Of a DNA stretch of 64,000 bases, positions 52,081-61,275 are shown piece by piece (positions within the stretch are counted from its first letter, which is position 1; the number at the start of each line of letters is the position of its first letter). The DNA comes from Prevotella koreensis. Lineage in GTDB: Bacteria; Bacteroidota; Bacteroidia; Bacteroidales; Bacteroidaceae. Below the pieces are notes generated by a model, which did not search any database, had not been told where the DNA came from, and saw only the letters and a program-made list of their open reading frames with translations. The stretch is taken from the NCBI RefSeq assembly GCF_003977605.1, contig NZ_RYYU01000001.1, forward strand, positions 499,175 through 563,174. Direction: 5' to 3'. The position numbers and the translations under genes were made by a program.

Positions 52081-53568
52081 CTATTTGTCAGAGAATTTAC
52101 TATATACCACGCTGATTTCTATCGGAGCATATGGATTTGCGCTACCTCCGACAAGTTTGGTGCTCGTTAAGCCCATCTCATTATCCACAGCAATAACTTT
52201 CGGAGGTGTGTATGCGGTGCGTGCTGTCATTCTCACGGAAACCGGTACTACCACCACTTTGTTCCAATCAGGGTGTTTTGATTTCCAGTCAGCATCACTC
52301 TTCTCACCATCGGATTTTAATTTGTTCATGAATGTTATGAGTGATGATATGTTGCTGAAGACATAAGTGTTGTTATATGAACTTTCCGCCTTGCTTAACG
52401 ATGACTTTGCATCAGACAAGAACGTCTGCTTGTTGTCGTATAGTTTGTGCTTCTCAAAGAAACTATAAAGGCTGTCTTTCTGAATAAGCAAAAGTCTGGA
52501 AGCATTTCTAAATGAGTGCTTCGAGCCTATGTCTGTATTGAGTTTTCTCAATATGATCTTTGCAGTGTTGAGTGTGTCGTTGACGTGTCCCTTCTGCATC
52601 TCTTCAACAGGCAATGTCAACTCTGTGAATATACCGGCCGGCGTTCTCAGGTATGTGCATGAGTTGTCCTCGACAAGGCTTTTTATGGAGTTCTTATCGT
52701 TGCTTATAACGGTCTTTTGTATAACCTCTTCGGTTCCGGAGAATGACGATGTTGCAACGACAGGCTTGTCTTTTCTCTTGACTTTATAGAAGACATTAAT
52801 TTGTGACATGAATATGTTTGCCATGGAGCCAATACCATTGTCCATCTTTAAATAGAATCCGGGACATACGTTGTGTATAAAGTTGTATGCGTTTTTAAAG
52901 TATTCGGGATTCTCCTTGTATTTATGCATTATATAAGTTCCGTAGTTCTTATATTTCTTTCCATCCTTGTCTGTATATTCATGGTTGAGCGGAATGGATA
53001 TGTGCGGTACGTAGGAACTTGATTTTCTGCTTTCTTCGCTGTAGTTGAGATTTGCCAATGTGTACATCTTGCTAATCTTTAAACTATTGGCATTGATGTA
53101 ACCTTGTTCTATCGGGTCGTAATTGGAGTAATATACGGAACCCTCTTCCATAGGTCTATTCATCTCGTATGCCGTTACTTTCATAACAGCAAGCGAGTCA
53201 CCATAGAAATTTCTGTAATAAAGACGTAACTCGCATGAATCGGCATAAATTCCATTATCGTCTTTTGTCACAATTTCGTCGTCGGTAGGAAAATTATAAT
53301 CTTCTTGAACATGGAACTGAGCCATGAAATTGCCTGTTATTGTTGCTCCGGTTTCCGGGTCTTTTATGCGTCCGAGATAGCCTGTATTGCTTCTTGACAA
53401 TACAGAGTCTGCAAGGATTGAGCGGGATGAAACGAGGAACGTGTCCGTTGTTATTTTGAGATGATCGTTTGTGTTTGTAAGTGATGTTCCGATAGAGTCG
53501 GTGGTGTCATCGCAAGAAATCATCACAAAAGCACACAATGCCAATATATATATTAATTTGTTTTTCAT
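52081..53568 (-). CDS. DUF4270 lipoprotein
   Basis: The 495 residues start with a lipoprotein signal (about 1-18; lipobox VMISCDD). SIGTSLTNTNDHLKITTDTF and TGYLGRIKDPETGATITGNF are the N-terminal pattern of DUF4270, a family of envelope lipoproteins restricted to Bacteroidetes. The rest is predicted beta-rich. Function is unknown. It follows a starch synthase-like gene by 24 bases in one transcript, an order I recall from other Bacteroidales. Confidence 0.82.
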   Translation of the reverse strand: MKNKLIYILALCAFVMISCDDTTDSIGTSLTNTNDHLKITTDTFLVSSRSILADSVLSRSNTGYLGRIKDPETGATITGNFMAQFHVQEDYNFPTDDEIVTKDDNGIYADSCELRLYYRNFYGDSLAVMKVTAYEMNRPMEEGSVYYSNYDPIEQGYINANSLKISKMYTLANLNYSEESRKSSSYVPHISIPLNHEYTDKDGKKYKNYGTYIMHKYKENPEYFKNAYNFIHNVCPGFYLKMDNGIGSMANIFMSQINVFYKVKRKDKPVVATSSFSGTEEVIQKTVISNDKNSIKSLVEDNSCTYLRTPAGIFTELTLPVEEMQKGHVNDTLNTAKIILRKLNTDIGSKHSFRNASRLLLIQKDSLYSFFEKHKLYDNKQTFLSDAKSSLSKAESSYNNTYVFSNISSLITFMNKLKSDGEKSDADWKSKHPDWNKVVVVPVSVRMTARTAYTPPKVIAVDNEMGLTSTKLVGGSANPYAPIEISVVYSKFSDK

Positions 53569-53592
53569 TGAAGTTGTTTTTCTTAATGATGT

Positions 53593-54405
53593 TTATTCGT
53601 TACTGTAAACAATATCGTAAAAATTACTATAGTCATCTCCATTAGCGTCAGCCTTGAAAGGCATGATAGGCATGTTTCTTTCGGATGCGTATTTAAGAAG
53701 TTCCGGATTCACTTCGTTTCCGGCGGTTATTATTCCGTCACTATAATCAATGGCGAGTTTACCAAGTTCCATGAAGTCGAACTTCTCGTTGTATTTGTTA
53801 AGTATTTCAGACGTGGCATCTCTATATTCTACGCATCTCTTGAAGTTTTCACCGAGATCGTTGCGCAGTTCTTTGCTGAACAATGATGTTACTACCTTTG
53901 AATTAGCGAATGACGGTTCGTCGTGATATGCCGTTTTTATATAAAGAGGAATCACGCTACTCATCCATCCTTGACAGTGTATGATGTCCGGAATCCATCT
54001 CAGTTTCTTCACTGTTTCAAGTACTCCGCGCGCAAAGAAGATGGCTCGTTCGCCGTTGTCGGTATATTCTTTGCCGTTCTCGTCGGCCTCCATCTGTCGT
54101 TTGTTGAAATAGTCGTCATTATCAATGAAATACACTTGTATTCGTGTTTGTGGTATTGAAGCGACTTTAATGATAAGCGGATGATCGGTTTCATCTATTA
54201 TAAGCATCATTCTTGACAGGCGTATAACCTCGTGCAACTGGCCTCTGCGTTCGTTGATTGTTCCCCATTTTGGCATGAAAGTTCTTATCTCATAACCTTT
54301 CTCTTGTATGGTTTGTGGTACGTTTCTTCCAAGCAGGGAAAGTTCACTTTCCGGTACGTAGGGGGTTATCTCCTGATTTATGAATAATACTTTTTTTGCT
54401 TTCAT
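53593..54405 (-). CDS. Half-length glycogen/starch synthase-like protein
   Basis: The 270 residues start MKAKKVLFINQEITPYVPES and carry GQWM-like IIHCQGWMSSVIPLY and FSKELRNDLGENF; this is the GT5 N-terminal domain only. The C-terminal nucleotide-sugar domain of about 200 residues is absent and does not follow in another frame. Bacteroidales genomes often have this short form, so it is likely a stable protein and not a truncation. Catalysis alone is doubtful; binding or regulation is as likely. The ATG at 54405 is chosen over a start at 54528 because the promoter lies between them. Confidence 0.78.
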   Translation of the reverse strand: MKAKKVLFINQEITPYVPESELSLLGRNVPQTIQEKGYEIRTFMPKWGTINERRGQLHEVIRLSRMMLIIDETDHPLIIKVASIPQTRIQVYFIDNDDYFNKRQMEADENGKEYTDNGERAIFFARGVLETVKKLRWIPDIIHCQGWMSSVIPLYIKTAYHDEPSFANSKVVTSLFSKELRNDLGENFKRCVEYRDATSEILNKYNEKFDFMELGKLAIDYSDGIITAGNEVNPELLKYASERNMPIMPFKADANGDDYSNFYDIVYSNE

Positions 54406-54432
54406 CTTATACTCGTTTTTATAAAATATATG

Positions 54433-54440
54433 CAAAGGTA
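54433..54440 (-). promoter_or_regulatory. -7 box of the starch synthase-like/DUF4270 transcript
   Basis: TACCTTTG on the minus strand, about 27 bases before the ATG at 54405. Confidence 0.6.
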
Positions 54441-54545
54441 CAAAATATAATCCTATTATTATTACCTTTTTGTTTAATTTAGGCAAATGTGGATGAATAT
54501 TGGCAAATTTTAAAAGTAATCTTTGCATAATTCATAAAAAAGTAG

Positions 54546-54553
54546 TTACTTTG
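54546..54553 (+). promoter_or_regulatory. -7 box of panC
   Basis: TTACTTTG, one base off TAnnTTTG, 29 bases before the ATG. With the minus-strand promoter it makes a divergent pair. Confidence 0.45.
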
Positions 54554-54582
54554 CAGCCGCTTTTAAATACTAATTGATTTAG

Positions 54583-55440
54583 ATGAAAGTTTTTCAAAAA
54601 ATTGTTGAACTTCAGAACGAATTGTTCAAAGTTCGCAAAGAAGGAAAGGTCATAGGACTTGTTCCCACAATGGGAGCGTTGCATGAAGGCCATGCATCCC
54701 TCGTTGAACGCAGTGTGCGTGAGAACGATATTACTATTGTAAGTATTTTCGTTAATCCCACCCAATTTAATGATAAGAATGACCTGAACAACTATCCTCG
54801 TACCATAGATTCCGATTGTAGTATTCTTGAAAGCGTCGGAGCAGATTACGTCTTTGCTCCTACGGTTGAAGATATATATCCCGAACCTGATAATAGGAGT
54901 TTTGAATATCCGCCTGTCTCTACTGTTATGGAAGGTGCTCATCGTCCGGGTCATTTCAATGGAGTGTGCCAGGTAGTGAGTCGTCTTTTCTATATCATTC
55001 GTCCGGATAAGGCTTATTTCGGTGAGAAAGACTGGCAGCAGATTGCCGTTATAAAGGCTATGGTAAGGGCGTTGGGTATCAGTGTGAATATTGTTGAGTG
55101 CCCTATTGTTAGAGATAGTGATGGTTTGGCTAAGAGTTCTCGCAACACACTACTTGCGCCTGACGAGCGTGCAGTCGCTCCGAAGATTTATGAGGCATTG
55201 AAGTCAAGTGTTGACTATGCCAAGACCCATACACTTGATGAAACCAAAGAGAAGGTTATTGCCGACGTTAATTCTATGGAGGGATTGGATGTCGAGTATT
55301 TCTCAATTGTGGACGGAGATTCTTTGCAAGACGTGAAAACATGGGAGGATAGCAAGTATATTGTTGGTTGTATTACCGTATATTGCGGCAAGACCCCTAT
55401 ACGCTTGATTGACCATATTAAATATAAGGATAATTTTTAA
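54583..55440 (+). CDS. panC: Pantothenate synthetase
   Basis: PanC joins pantoate and beta-alanine with ATP. The 285 residues have the nucleotidyltransferase-like signature [13 protein letters not shown] (HIGH type), the pantoate-binding [20 protein letters not shown] and the KMSKS-like [11 protein letters not shown]. It precedes panD by 14 bases, so the cell makes beta-alanine and uses it from one operon. Confidence 0.95.
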   Translation: MKVFQKIVELQNELFKVRKEGKVIGLVPTMGALHEGHASLVERSVRENDITIVSIFVNPTQFNDKNDLNNYPRTIDSDCSILESVGADYVFAPTVEDIYPEPDNRSFEYPPVSTVMEGAHRPGHFNGVCQVVSRLFYIIRPDKAYFGEKDWQQIAVIKAMVRALGISVNIVECPIVRDSDGLAKSSRNTLLAPDERAVAPKIYEALKSSVDYAKTHTLDETKEKVIADVNSMEGLDVEYFSIVDGDSLQDVKTWEDSKYIVGCITVYCGKTPIRLIDHIKYKDNF

Positions 55441-55454
55441 TCAATAGATATACC

Positions 55455-55799
55455 ATGTTGATAGAAGTTTTAAAGAGTAAGTTGCATTGCGTTACGATTA
55501 CGGAAGCAAATCTTAACTATATGGGCAGCATTACTATTGATGAGGATTTGATGGATGCCGCAGGTCTTATCTCCGGAGAGAAAGTTCAGATTGTAAACAA
55601 CAATAATGGTGAGCGTCTGGAGACATATATCATAAAAGGAGAGCGTGGTTCAGGTTGCATTTGTCTTAATGGTGCGGCTGCGCGTAAGTGTGCTGTTGGC
55701 GATACCGTTATTATAATTGCTTATTGTATGATGGATTTCGAGGAGGCCAAATCATATAAGCCCACGGTTGTTTTTCCTAAAGAGGGGAACATGCTTTAG
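55455..55799 (+). CDS. panD: Aspartate 1-decarboxylase
   Basis: PanD makes beta-alanine from aspartate. The 114 residues contain the self-cleavage site Gly24-Ser25 in [10 protein letters not shown], which yields the pyruvoyl group. [20 protein letters not shown] is the other conserved part. It ends at a strong bidirectional terminator. Confidence 0.95.
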   Translation: MLIEVLKSKLHCVTITEANLNYMGSITIDEDLMDAAGLISGEKVQIVNNNNGERLETYIIKGERGSGCICLNGAAARKCAVGDTVIIIAYCMMDFEEAKSYKPTVVFPKEGNML

Positions 55800-55815
55800 G
55801 CATTGATATAATATA

Positions 55816-55857
55816 CAAATAAAAAGACACGGACTTTAATCCGTGTCTTTTTATTTG
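55816..55857. terminator. Bidirectional terminator between panD and the biotin carrier gene
   Basis: An 18-base stem (55816-55833 with 55840-55857) and six-base loop, with A and T runs at the two ends, serves two converging transcripts. Confidence 0.92.
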
Positions 55858-55873
55858 TTGTATATTAAAGATT

Positions 55874-56305
55874 TTATTCGATAACTACGAGTGGAGTGTC
55901 TTCCATCACACTGTCTCCAACTTTTACGAGAATAGCAACAACCTTTCCGGTCTTCTCCGAGTCAAGATTGTTAGCCATTTTCATTGCTTCGAGAACTACG
56001 ATAGTATCGCCTTCTTTAACATCGTCGCCAACAGCAACCTTTATGTCTGTTACGACACCTGGCAGAGGAGCCTTGAGGGCGTTTGCCGTATTAACATTTC
56101 CCGTTGCAGGGGCACCTTCTGTTGATTCGGTTTGTTTGGCAGCAGCCGGATTAACGACAACCTTTTTCTTTTCAGGTTCTGCCTCTTTCTCCATTTCAAC
56201 TTTGTATTCTTCTCCATTAACGGTTACGGTGGCAATATTTTCTTCTACTTCACCGATTTGCACTTCATATTTAGTGCCGTTGATTGTATACTTGTATTCT
56301 TTCAT
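55874..56305 (-). CDS. Biotin carrier protein of methylmalonyl-CoA decarboxylase
   Basis: The 143 residues consist of an N-terminal part (1-40), a Pro/Ala/Lys-Glu linker and a C-terminal biotinyl domain (about 77-143) with the biotinylated Lys109 in LEAMKMAN. It would carry CO2 from the carboxyltransferase to a decarboxylase or carboxylase partner. It follows a 52-residue protein and mmdA in one transcript. No beta subunit (OadB type) follows it; panD ends convergently instead. Confidence 0.92.
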   Translation of the reverse strand: MKEYKYTINGTKYEVQIGEVEENIATVTVNGEEYKVEMEKEAEPEKKKVVVNPAAAKQTESTEGAPATGNVNTANALKAPLPGVVTDIKVAVGDDVKEGDTIVVLEAMKMANNLDSEKTGKVVAILVKVGDSVMEDTPLVVIE

Positions 56306-56320
56306 ACTTTATTAGACGTT

Positions 56321-56479
56321 TTAATGTAAAGGATGGGCTGTCATCGTGAGTATTCTTGAAGACCAGTCAGAGCGGCGCTCCTTAATGGTTATGATACCAG
56401 CCTCCTTATCGTGCACATTATTGCCTTGAAACTCATGCATCGCAAGAGCAATGGCAGCAAATACTTCGTTTTGTTTCAT
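56321..56479 (-). CDS. Small protein between mmdA and the biotin carrier gene
   Basis: The 52 residues start MKQNEVFAAIALAMHEFQGN and later have ERRSDWSSRILTM. As I recall, proteins of this size with the pattern E-V-x-A-A-I-x-L-A and N-x-V-H-D stand at this place in Bacteroidales decarboxylase operons. It has no membrane segment, so it is not a plain OadG. It fills the gap exactly, with 15 bases on one side and 23 on the other. Its role is likely assembly or a subunit of the complex. Confidence 0.75.
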   Translation of the reverse strand: MKQNEVFAAIALAMHEFQGNNVHDKEAGIITIKERRSDWSSRILTMTAHPLH

Positions 56480-56502
56480 TTATTTTAGTATTAAATGTTT
56501 CC

Positions 56503-58056
56503 TTACATTGGGATATTACCATGCTTCTTTGCCGGCAACGAATCGCGTTTTGTTGCAAGTTGTGCTAATGCGCGACAAATGCGGAAACGAGTGTTGCGTG
56601 GCTCGATAACATCATCGATATATCCATATTTCGCTGCCTGATAAGGGTTGGCAAAGAGGTCGCTGTATTCCTGCTCTTTCTCTGCCAGATATTCTGCAGG
56701 GTTCTCTGACTCTTTTGCTCCCTTTGCATAAAGAACAGCAACGGCACCGGATGCGCCCATAACTGCGATTTCTGCATTTGGCCATGCGTAGTTGAGGTCT
56801 GTGCGAAGTTGCTTGCAACCCATAACGATGTGTGAACCACCGTAACTCTTACGCAGAGTGATAGTAACCTTTGGAACTGTTGCCTCGCCGTAAGCGTAAA
56901 GAAGTTGTGCTCCGTGGAGGATTACAGCATTGTACTCCTGACCTGTTCCCGGAAGGAATCCCGGAACGTCAACCAATGACACGATAGGAATATTGAACGC
57001 ATCACAGAAACGAACGAAGCGTGCTCCCTTGCGACTTGCATTAACATCAAGTACACCGGCGTATGCTGAAGGCTGGTTGGCAACGATACCAACACTTTGA
57101 CCATTGAAACGTGCGAAACCTACGATGATGTTCTTTGCAAACTTAGGTTGAACTTCGAAGAACTCACCGTTGTCGGTAACAGCGGTAATCACCTTATACA
57201 TATCGTATGCCTTGTTCGGGTCGTCCGGAAGGATTTCATTCAGTATGTCAGCCTTGCGGTCAATCGGGTCGGTACACTCCTTGCGTGGTGCTTCCTCCAT
57301 GTTGTTCTGCGGAATGTAACTGATGAGAGTCTTTATCATTTCGATAGCCTCTTCTTCGGTTTTTGCAGTGAAGTGTGTAACACCGCTCTTTGAAGCGTGA
57401 ACAGATGCACCACCGAGGTGTTCCTGATCGATGTCTTCACCGGTTACGGTCTTAACAACCTTCGGGCCTGTAAGGAACATGTATGAGGTGTTCTCCATCA
57501 TAAGGGTGAAGTCGGTAAGTGCGGGAGAGTAAACGGCACCACCTGCACACGGACCGAATATTCCTGAGATTTGTGGAACGACACCACTTGCAAGGATATT
57601 ACGTTCGAAAATTTCTGCATATCCTCCGAGTGCGTTGATACCTTCCTGGATACGTGCACCACCGGAGTCGTTGATTCCGATTACAGGAGCACCCATTTTC
57701 ATACCCATATCCATCACCTTGCATATCTTCTCTGCCATTGTCTCTGAGAGAGAACCGCCATTTACGGTGAAGTCTTGAGCGAAAACGTAAACGAGTCGTC
57801 CGTCGATTGTTCCGGAGCCGGCAACCACACCGTCGCCGAGGTATTGTTTCTTTTCCATACCGAAGTTTGTGCAACGGTGGAGTTTGAACATATCCACTTC
57901 TTCGAAACTGCCCTCGTCAAGAAGCATATCTATGCGCTCGCGTGCTGTATATTTACCACGGGCATGCTGTTTTTCGATGGCTTTCTCACCACCTCCAAGA
58001 CGAGCCTGCTCGCGCTTGGCGATAAGCTCTTTGATTTTTTCTAATTGTTTGCTCAT
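56503..58056 (-). CDS. mmdA: Carboxyltransferase alpha subunit (MmdA / acyl-CoA carboxylase beta)
   Basis: The 517 residues are the carboxyltransferase of biotin-dependent decarboxylases: an N-terminal half with GGGEKAIEKQHARGKYTARERI and the oxyanion element NDSGGARIQEG, and a C-terminal half with VDVPGFLPGTGQEYN and GASGAVAVLY. It moves CO2 between methylmalonyl-CoA (or propionyl-CoA) and biotin. With the epimerase upstream it forms the succinate-to-propionate end of fermentation, or the reverse. Length is typical. Confidence 0.93.
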   Translation of the reverse strand: MSKQLEKIKELIAKREQARLGGGEKAIEKQHARGKYTARERIDMLLDEGSFEEVDMFKLHRCTNFGMEKKQYLGDGVVAGSGTIDGRLVYVFAQDFTVNGGSLSETMAEKICKVMDMGMKMGAPVIGINDSGGARIQEGINALGGYAEIFERNILASGVVPQISGIFGPCAGGAVYSPALTDFTLMMENTSYMFLTGPKVVKTVTGEDIDQEHLGGASVHASKSGVTHFTAKTEEEAIEMIKTLISYIPQNNMEEAPRKECTDPIDRKADILNEILPDDPNKAYDMYKVITAVTDNGEFFEVQPKFAKNIIVGFARFNGQSVGIVANQPSAYAGVLDVNASRKGARFVRFCDAFNIPIVSLVDVPGFLPGTGQEYNAVILHGAQLLYAYGEATVPKVTITLRKSYGGSHIVMGCKQLRTDLNYAWPNAEIAVMGASGAVAVLYAKGAKESENPAEYLAEKEQEYSDLFANPYQAAKYGYIDDVIEPRNTRFRICRALAQLATKRDSLPAKKHGNIPM

Positions 58057-58143
58057 CTTTTATTTTAATATAAGTTTATTTTCGTTTAGTTGTCGTGGCA
58101 GGATGTCTTTATTAAAGATTACACATTCGCCTTTTGACATTTT

Positions 58144-58548
58144 TTAGTGTTCGCAAAGTTCCGTCAGGATACCGTATGTTGATTTTGGGTGAAGGAATGC
58201 GATGTTAAGATTCTCTGCACCTTTACGTGGGGCTTTGTCGATGAGACGTATGCCTTTCTCGTCACACTCTGCAAGTGCATTTGCCACGCCGTCCTCGATG
58301 CAGAATGCAACATGGTGAACACCCTTGTTACCTTTGTCGAGCCACTTCTGTATGGTGCTCTCCGGTGATGTGGGTTCAAGCAGTTCGATTTTTGTTTCGC
58401 CGCATTTCAAGAATGCAGTTTTCACTTTCTGGTCTTCAACCACTTCTACTGCATAACACTTCAATCCAAGCACTTGCTCGAAATAGGGCAACGCTTCCTC
58501 TATACTCGGAACGGCGATGCCTAAATGCTCAATGTGAGATATCTTCAT
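58144..58548 (-). CDS. mce: Methylmalonyl-CoA epimerase
   Basis: The enzyme interconverts the R and S forms of methylmalonyl-CoA, needed between the mutase and the decarboxylase. The 134 residues have the vicinal oxygen chelate fold with metal ligands in ISHIEHLGIAVP (His8), HHVAFCIED and the Glu in GILTELCEH. Length is standard. It starts the mce-mmdA-small-biotin carrier run, 87 bases before mmdA. Confidence 0.93.
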   Translation of the reverse strand: MKISHIEHLGIAVPSIEEALPYFEQVLGLKCYAVEVVEDQKVKTAFLKCGETKIELLEPTSPESTIQKWLDKGNKGVHHVAFCIEDGVANALAECDEKGIRLIDKAPRKGAENLNIAFLHPKSTYGILTELCEH

Positions 58549-58583
58549 AATATTTTTTAATATAAATGGTTATATGATGTCTG

Positions 58584-58591
58584 CAAAGGTA
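58584..58591 (-). promoter_or_regulatory. -7 box of the mce-mmdA operon
   Basis: TACCTTTG on the minus strand, about 35 bases before the mce ATG. Confidence 0.6.
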
Positions 58592-58672
58592 CAAAAATTA
58601 TTTTAAACGAAACAATTTTATTAATGAAATAATCATAAATATTATGCCAATTAATTGTGAATATGTACCTGT

Positions 58673-61036
58673 TTAAAACTCAAACAATACTCTTCCGTTG
58701 ATCTGTCTCCCTGTCAAATAGTTTGGAACAGCGTACTGCTGGTTTGTAACATCGGTAATCCAATAGTATGAGTTTACGTTGTTTATACCGAACAAGTTAA
58801 GGCAGTCAATGCCAATCCAGATATTTCGGAACATGCTTTTCTTTTGTCTCTTGTCATTGTCAAAAGCACGGAAACTCATACCTATGTCGGCGCGCTTGTA
58901 CGCAGCGGCACGGAACGGCATTATGTCGAGCCTGCGGTGTGGTGCTCCGAATGGCAATCCATCGGCATAGGCAAGTTTCAATGACATTTTCCATTTGTCG
59001 GTACCGGGGAAATAATCTGTGAAGAATAGGTTGAGAGCAAATCTCTGATCGGTAGGCAATGGTATGCTATGTCCGTTTAGTTTCATTCTCGTATTCATTA
59101 CTGATAGCGTCACCCAAGAGTCGTTTCCCTCAACAAATTCACCGAACAGTTTCAGGTCTAATCCCATAGCATTACCATTGCACTGCTGACTTGCGTCATA
59201 CACCACCTTAACATTGTTGACGGAGTAAGGCACAAGATTCCCCAATAACTTAAAATATGCTTCGGCAGAGAACTTGAATGGTCGTTTATTCATTTTGAAT
59301 CTGTAGTCCATTCCTGCTATGAAATGTATGGAGCGTTGACTCTTAACTTTGTTGTTCAACTTTGCGTATGTAATGTTGTTTACGGTCATTGTGTCTCTTA
59401 ACTCCTTGAAGAACGGGGCTTGATAATACAGTCCTGTGGCAAATCTGAATGTCACGTTCTCATTATACGCAGGCACAATGCCGAGTGACAGGCGCGGACT
59501 GAATATGCTTTCCTTGTTGAAATCCCAATGAGAGAACCGCACTCCATAGTTGAGAGTGAAGAAGTTGCCGTTAGACGAAAACTTATAAGTGTCTTGAATA
59601 TATGTTTCTATTCTTTTTGCTTCCAGTCTGTTTCGTGCATCGAGCGAATAAATCATATAAAGGTCTTTACCGGTGTGTGGTACACTATATCCGCTGGAAT
59701 CTCTCATTTCATATTCGCGAGTCTTCTCTTCTATCTTTTCAAATTTGAAAGTTACTCCCGCCTGTATGTTATGTTTCCTTGTCTTGTGGTTTAATGTCAT
59801 TTTAATGCTCGCAACGGTAGCGTTCAGATAGTTTCTTGCATGTTCCATATACGTGCCCACTCCGAGGTTTTCGCTTGTTTCGGTTTGTGTGAGCCAGTAT
59901 TGTCCTTGTATGTCGTATGTTTCTTGTTCTCGCGTTTTGAATGCCGAACCGATTAGCGAAACCTTAGTGTTCTCGGTGAAGTTTCTTGTTATATTGAGTG
60001 AACCGAAGAACGTGCGGAACAAGTCTTTCTCCTGTCCGTCAAAATAAACTTTGAACGACTTTACGTTCTTCATCGTTCCAAAGTTTGTTTCACGGTCTTC
60101 AGGTTTGAAATTATATCGGTTGTCAGAAATATTCCCGATGAAGTCTATAGTCCACCTCTTATTCGGTTGATAACTGAGATATGTCTGATAATCAATGAAA
60201 GTAGGGTCGTACTCTCCTTTGGTTTCAAGCGAACCAAGCAGATATTTGTTTGTTTTATATCTGATACCGTTTGTCCATGATAATTTCTTTGTACGGAATC
60301 CCACGTATGCACTTGCACCGAGAAAACTTGCAGCCAGATTGGCTTCGAACTTCTTTGGACGTTTGTATGTTATGTCAAGAGCCGACGACATCTTGTCGCC
60401 ATATTTCGCCTCATAGCCTCCGGAAGAGAAACCAATCTTTTCCACCATGTCCCCATTGATTACCGACAGTCCCTCCTGTTGTCCGCTACGAACAAGGAAA
60501 GGGCGATACACTTCAACATCGTTTATATATACTGAGTTCTCATCGAAAGTTCCACCACGCACGTTATATTGTGATGACAATTCGCTGTGTGTACTTACTC
60601 CTGCTTGTTGTTGTATAAGTTCTTCCACCTTGTTTCCCGAAGCAGACGGTGTGACACCAAGTTGTTTGGCATCAATCTCCTGTGTTGTGCCTGTCTGTCT
60701 TCGTTGTTCTGTTATTACAACCTCATCAAGCAGTCCGGCATCGAATAGTTGTACCTGTAATGTGAGTTTTCCTTTCGGACGACGTAGCACTCTTGTCTTG
60801 GTCTTGTATCCTATCATTGAGAATCTTACACTTACGGAGTCGGCAGACTGTAGTTCAATGCTGAACTCCCCATTAAGATTTGTCATGGTCAGTTTACCCT
60901 GACTTACCACTGACGCGAGTTCCACAGGGTTGTTCTCTTGGTCGGTTACGCGACCTTGCAACGTGAACGACTGAGCGAATGTTGTTGTTACAACAAAGAT
61001 AAATATGAGGTTTGATATTATTCTTTTCATCTTCAT
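58673..61036 (-). CDS. TonB-dependent outer membrane receptor
   Basis: The 787 residues start with a signal peptide (about 1-21), then a carboxypeptidase-D regulatory-like domain (about 23-105) typical of Bacteroidetes receptors, a plug domain with VTPSASGNKVEELIQQQAGV, and a beta-barrel ending in Phe (RQINGRVLFEF), the outer membrane insertion signal. No SusD-like partner lies nearby, so it is not a SusCD system. The ligand is unknown; it may be iron, cobalamin or a peptide. No regulatory gene is adjacent. Confidence 0.88.
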   Translation of the reverse strand: MKMKRIISNLIFIFVVTTTFAQSFTLQGRVTDQENNPVELASVVSQGKLTMTNLNGEFSIELQSADSVSVRFSMIGYKTKTRVLRRPKGKLTLQVQLFDAGLLDEVVITEQRRQTGTTQEIDAKQLGVTPSASGNKVEELIQQQAGVSTHSELSSQYNVRGGTFDENSVYINDVEVYRPFLVRSGQQEGLSVINGDMVEKIGFSSGGYEAKYGDKMSSALDITYKRPKKFEANLAASFLGASAYVGFRTKKLSWTNGIRYKTNKYLLGSLETKGEYDPTFIDYQTYLSYQPNKRWTIDFIGNISDNRYNFKPEDRETNFGTMKNVKSFKVYFDGQEKDLFRTFFGSLNITRNFTENTKVSLIGSAFKTREQETYDIQGQYWLTQTETSENLGVGTYMEHARNYLNATVASIKMTLNHKTRKHNIQAGVTFKFEKIEEKTREYEMRDSSGYSVPHTGKDLYMIYSLDARNRLEAKRIETYIQDTYKFSSNGNFFTLNYGVRFSHWDFNKESIFSPRLSLGIVPAYNENVTFRFATGLYYQAPFFKELRDTMTVNNITYAKLNNKVKSQRSIHFIAGMDYRFKMNKRPFKFSAEAYFKLLGNLVPYSVNNVKVVYDASQQCNGNAMGLDLKLFGEFVEGNDSWVTLSVMNTRMKLNGHSIPLPTDQRFALNLFFTDYFPGTDKWKMSLKLAYADGLPFGAPHRRLDIMPFRAAAYKRADIGMSFRAFDNDKRQKKSMFRNIWIGIDCLNLFGINNVNSYYWITDVTNQQYAVPNYLTGRQINGRVLFEF

Positions 61037-61118
61037 TATAACGATGTTTTGCTGATATTATTGCAAATGCCGGATGTAATCTTTCCTCAATATTGTTTAC
61101 TGTGGTTTGTTCTCTTTC

Positions 61119-61245
61119 AATTAAATTACGTCTCGTTCATGGTTGAGCGATGAGAGTTGAGGGTTGAGCGAGGTGTTATCTATTAATTAAATTACGTCTC
61201 GTTCATGGTATTTTGTGTGCATTTCCATGAAAACGAGACGTAATT
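61119..61245. repeat. Duplicated 25-bp element with inverted copy
   Basis: AATTAAATTACGTCTCGTTC plus ATGGT occurs at 61119-61143 and again at 61185-61209. An inverted copy, with two extra bases, stands at 61225-61245, giving a stem of 19-21 bases with an 17-base loop. Between the direct copies lies TGAG-rich text like that of the ABC operon gaps. The 239-base gap between the TonB receptor and fbp contains nothing else recognised. Confidence 0.8.
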
Positions 61246-61275
61246 CGTTGTTCCAACTCTTATAGTGAAATACTC

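Noticed and set aside
58673..61036. SusCD polysaccharide utilisation locus
   Set aside because: The TonB-dependent receptor lacks a SusD-like neighbour and any glycan enzyme; it is a lone receptor.
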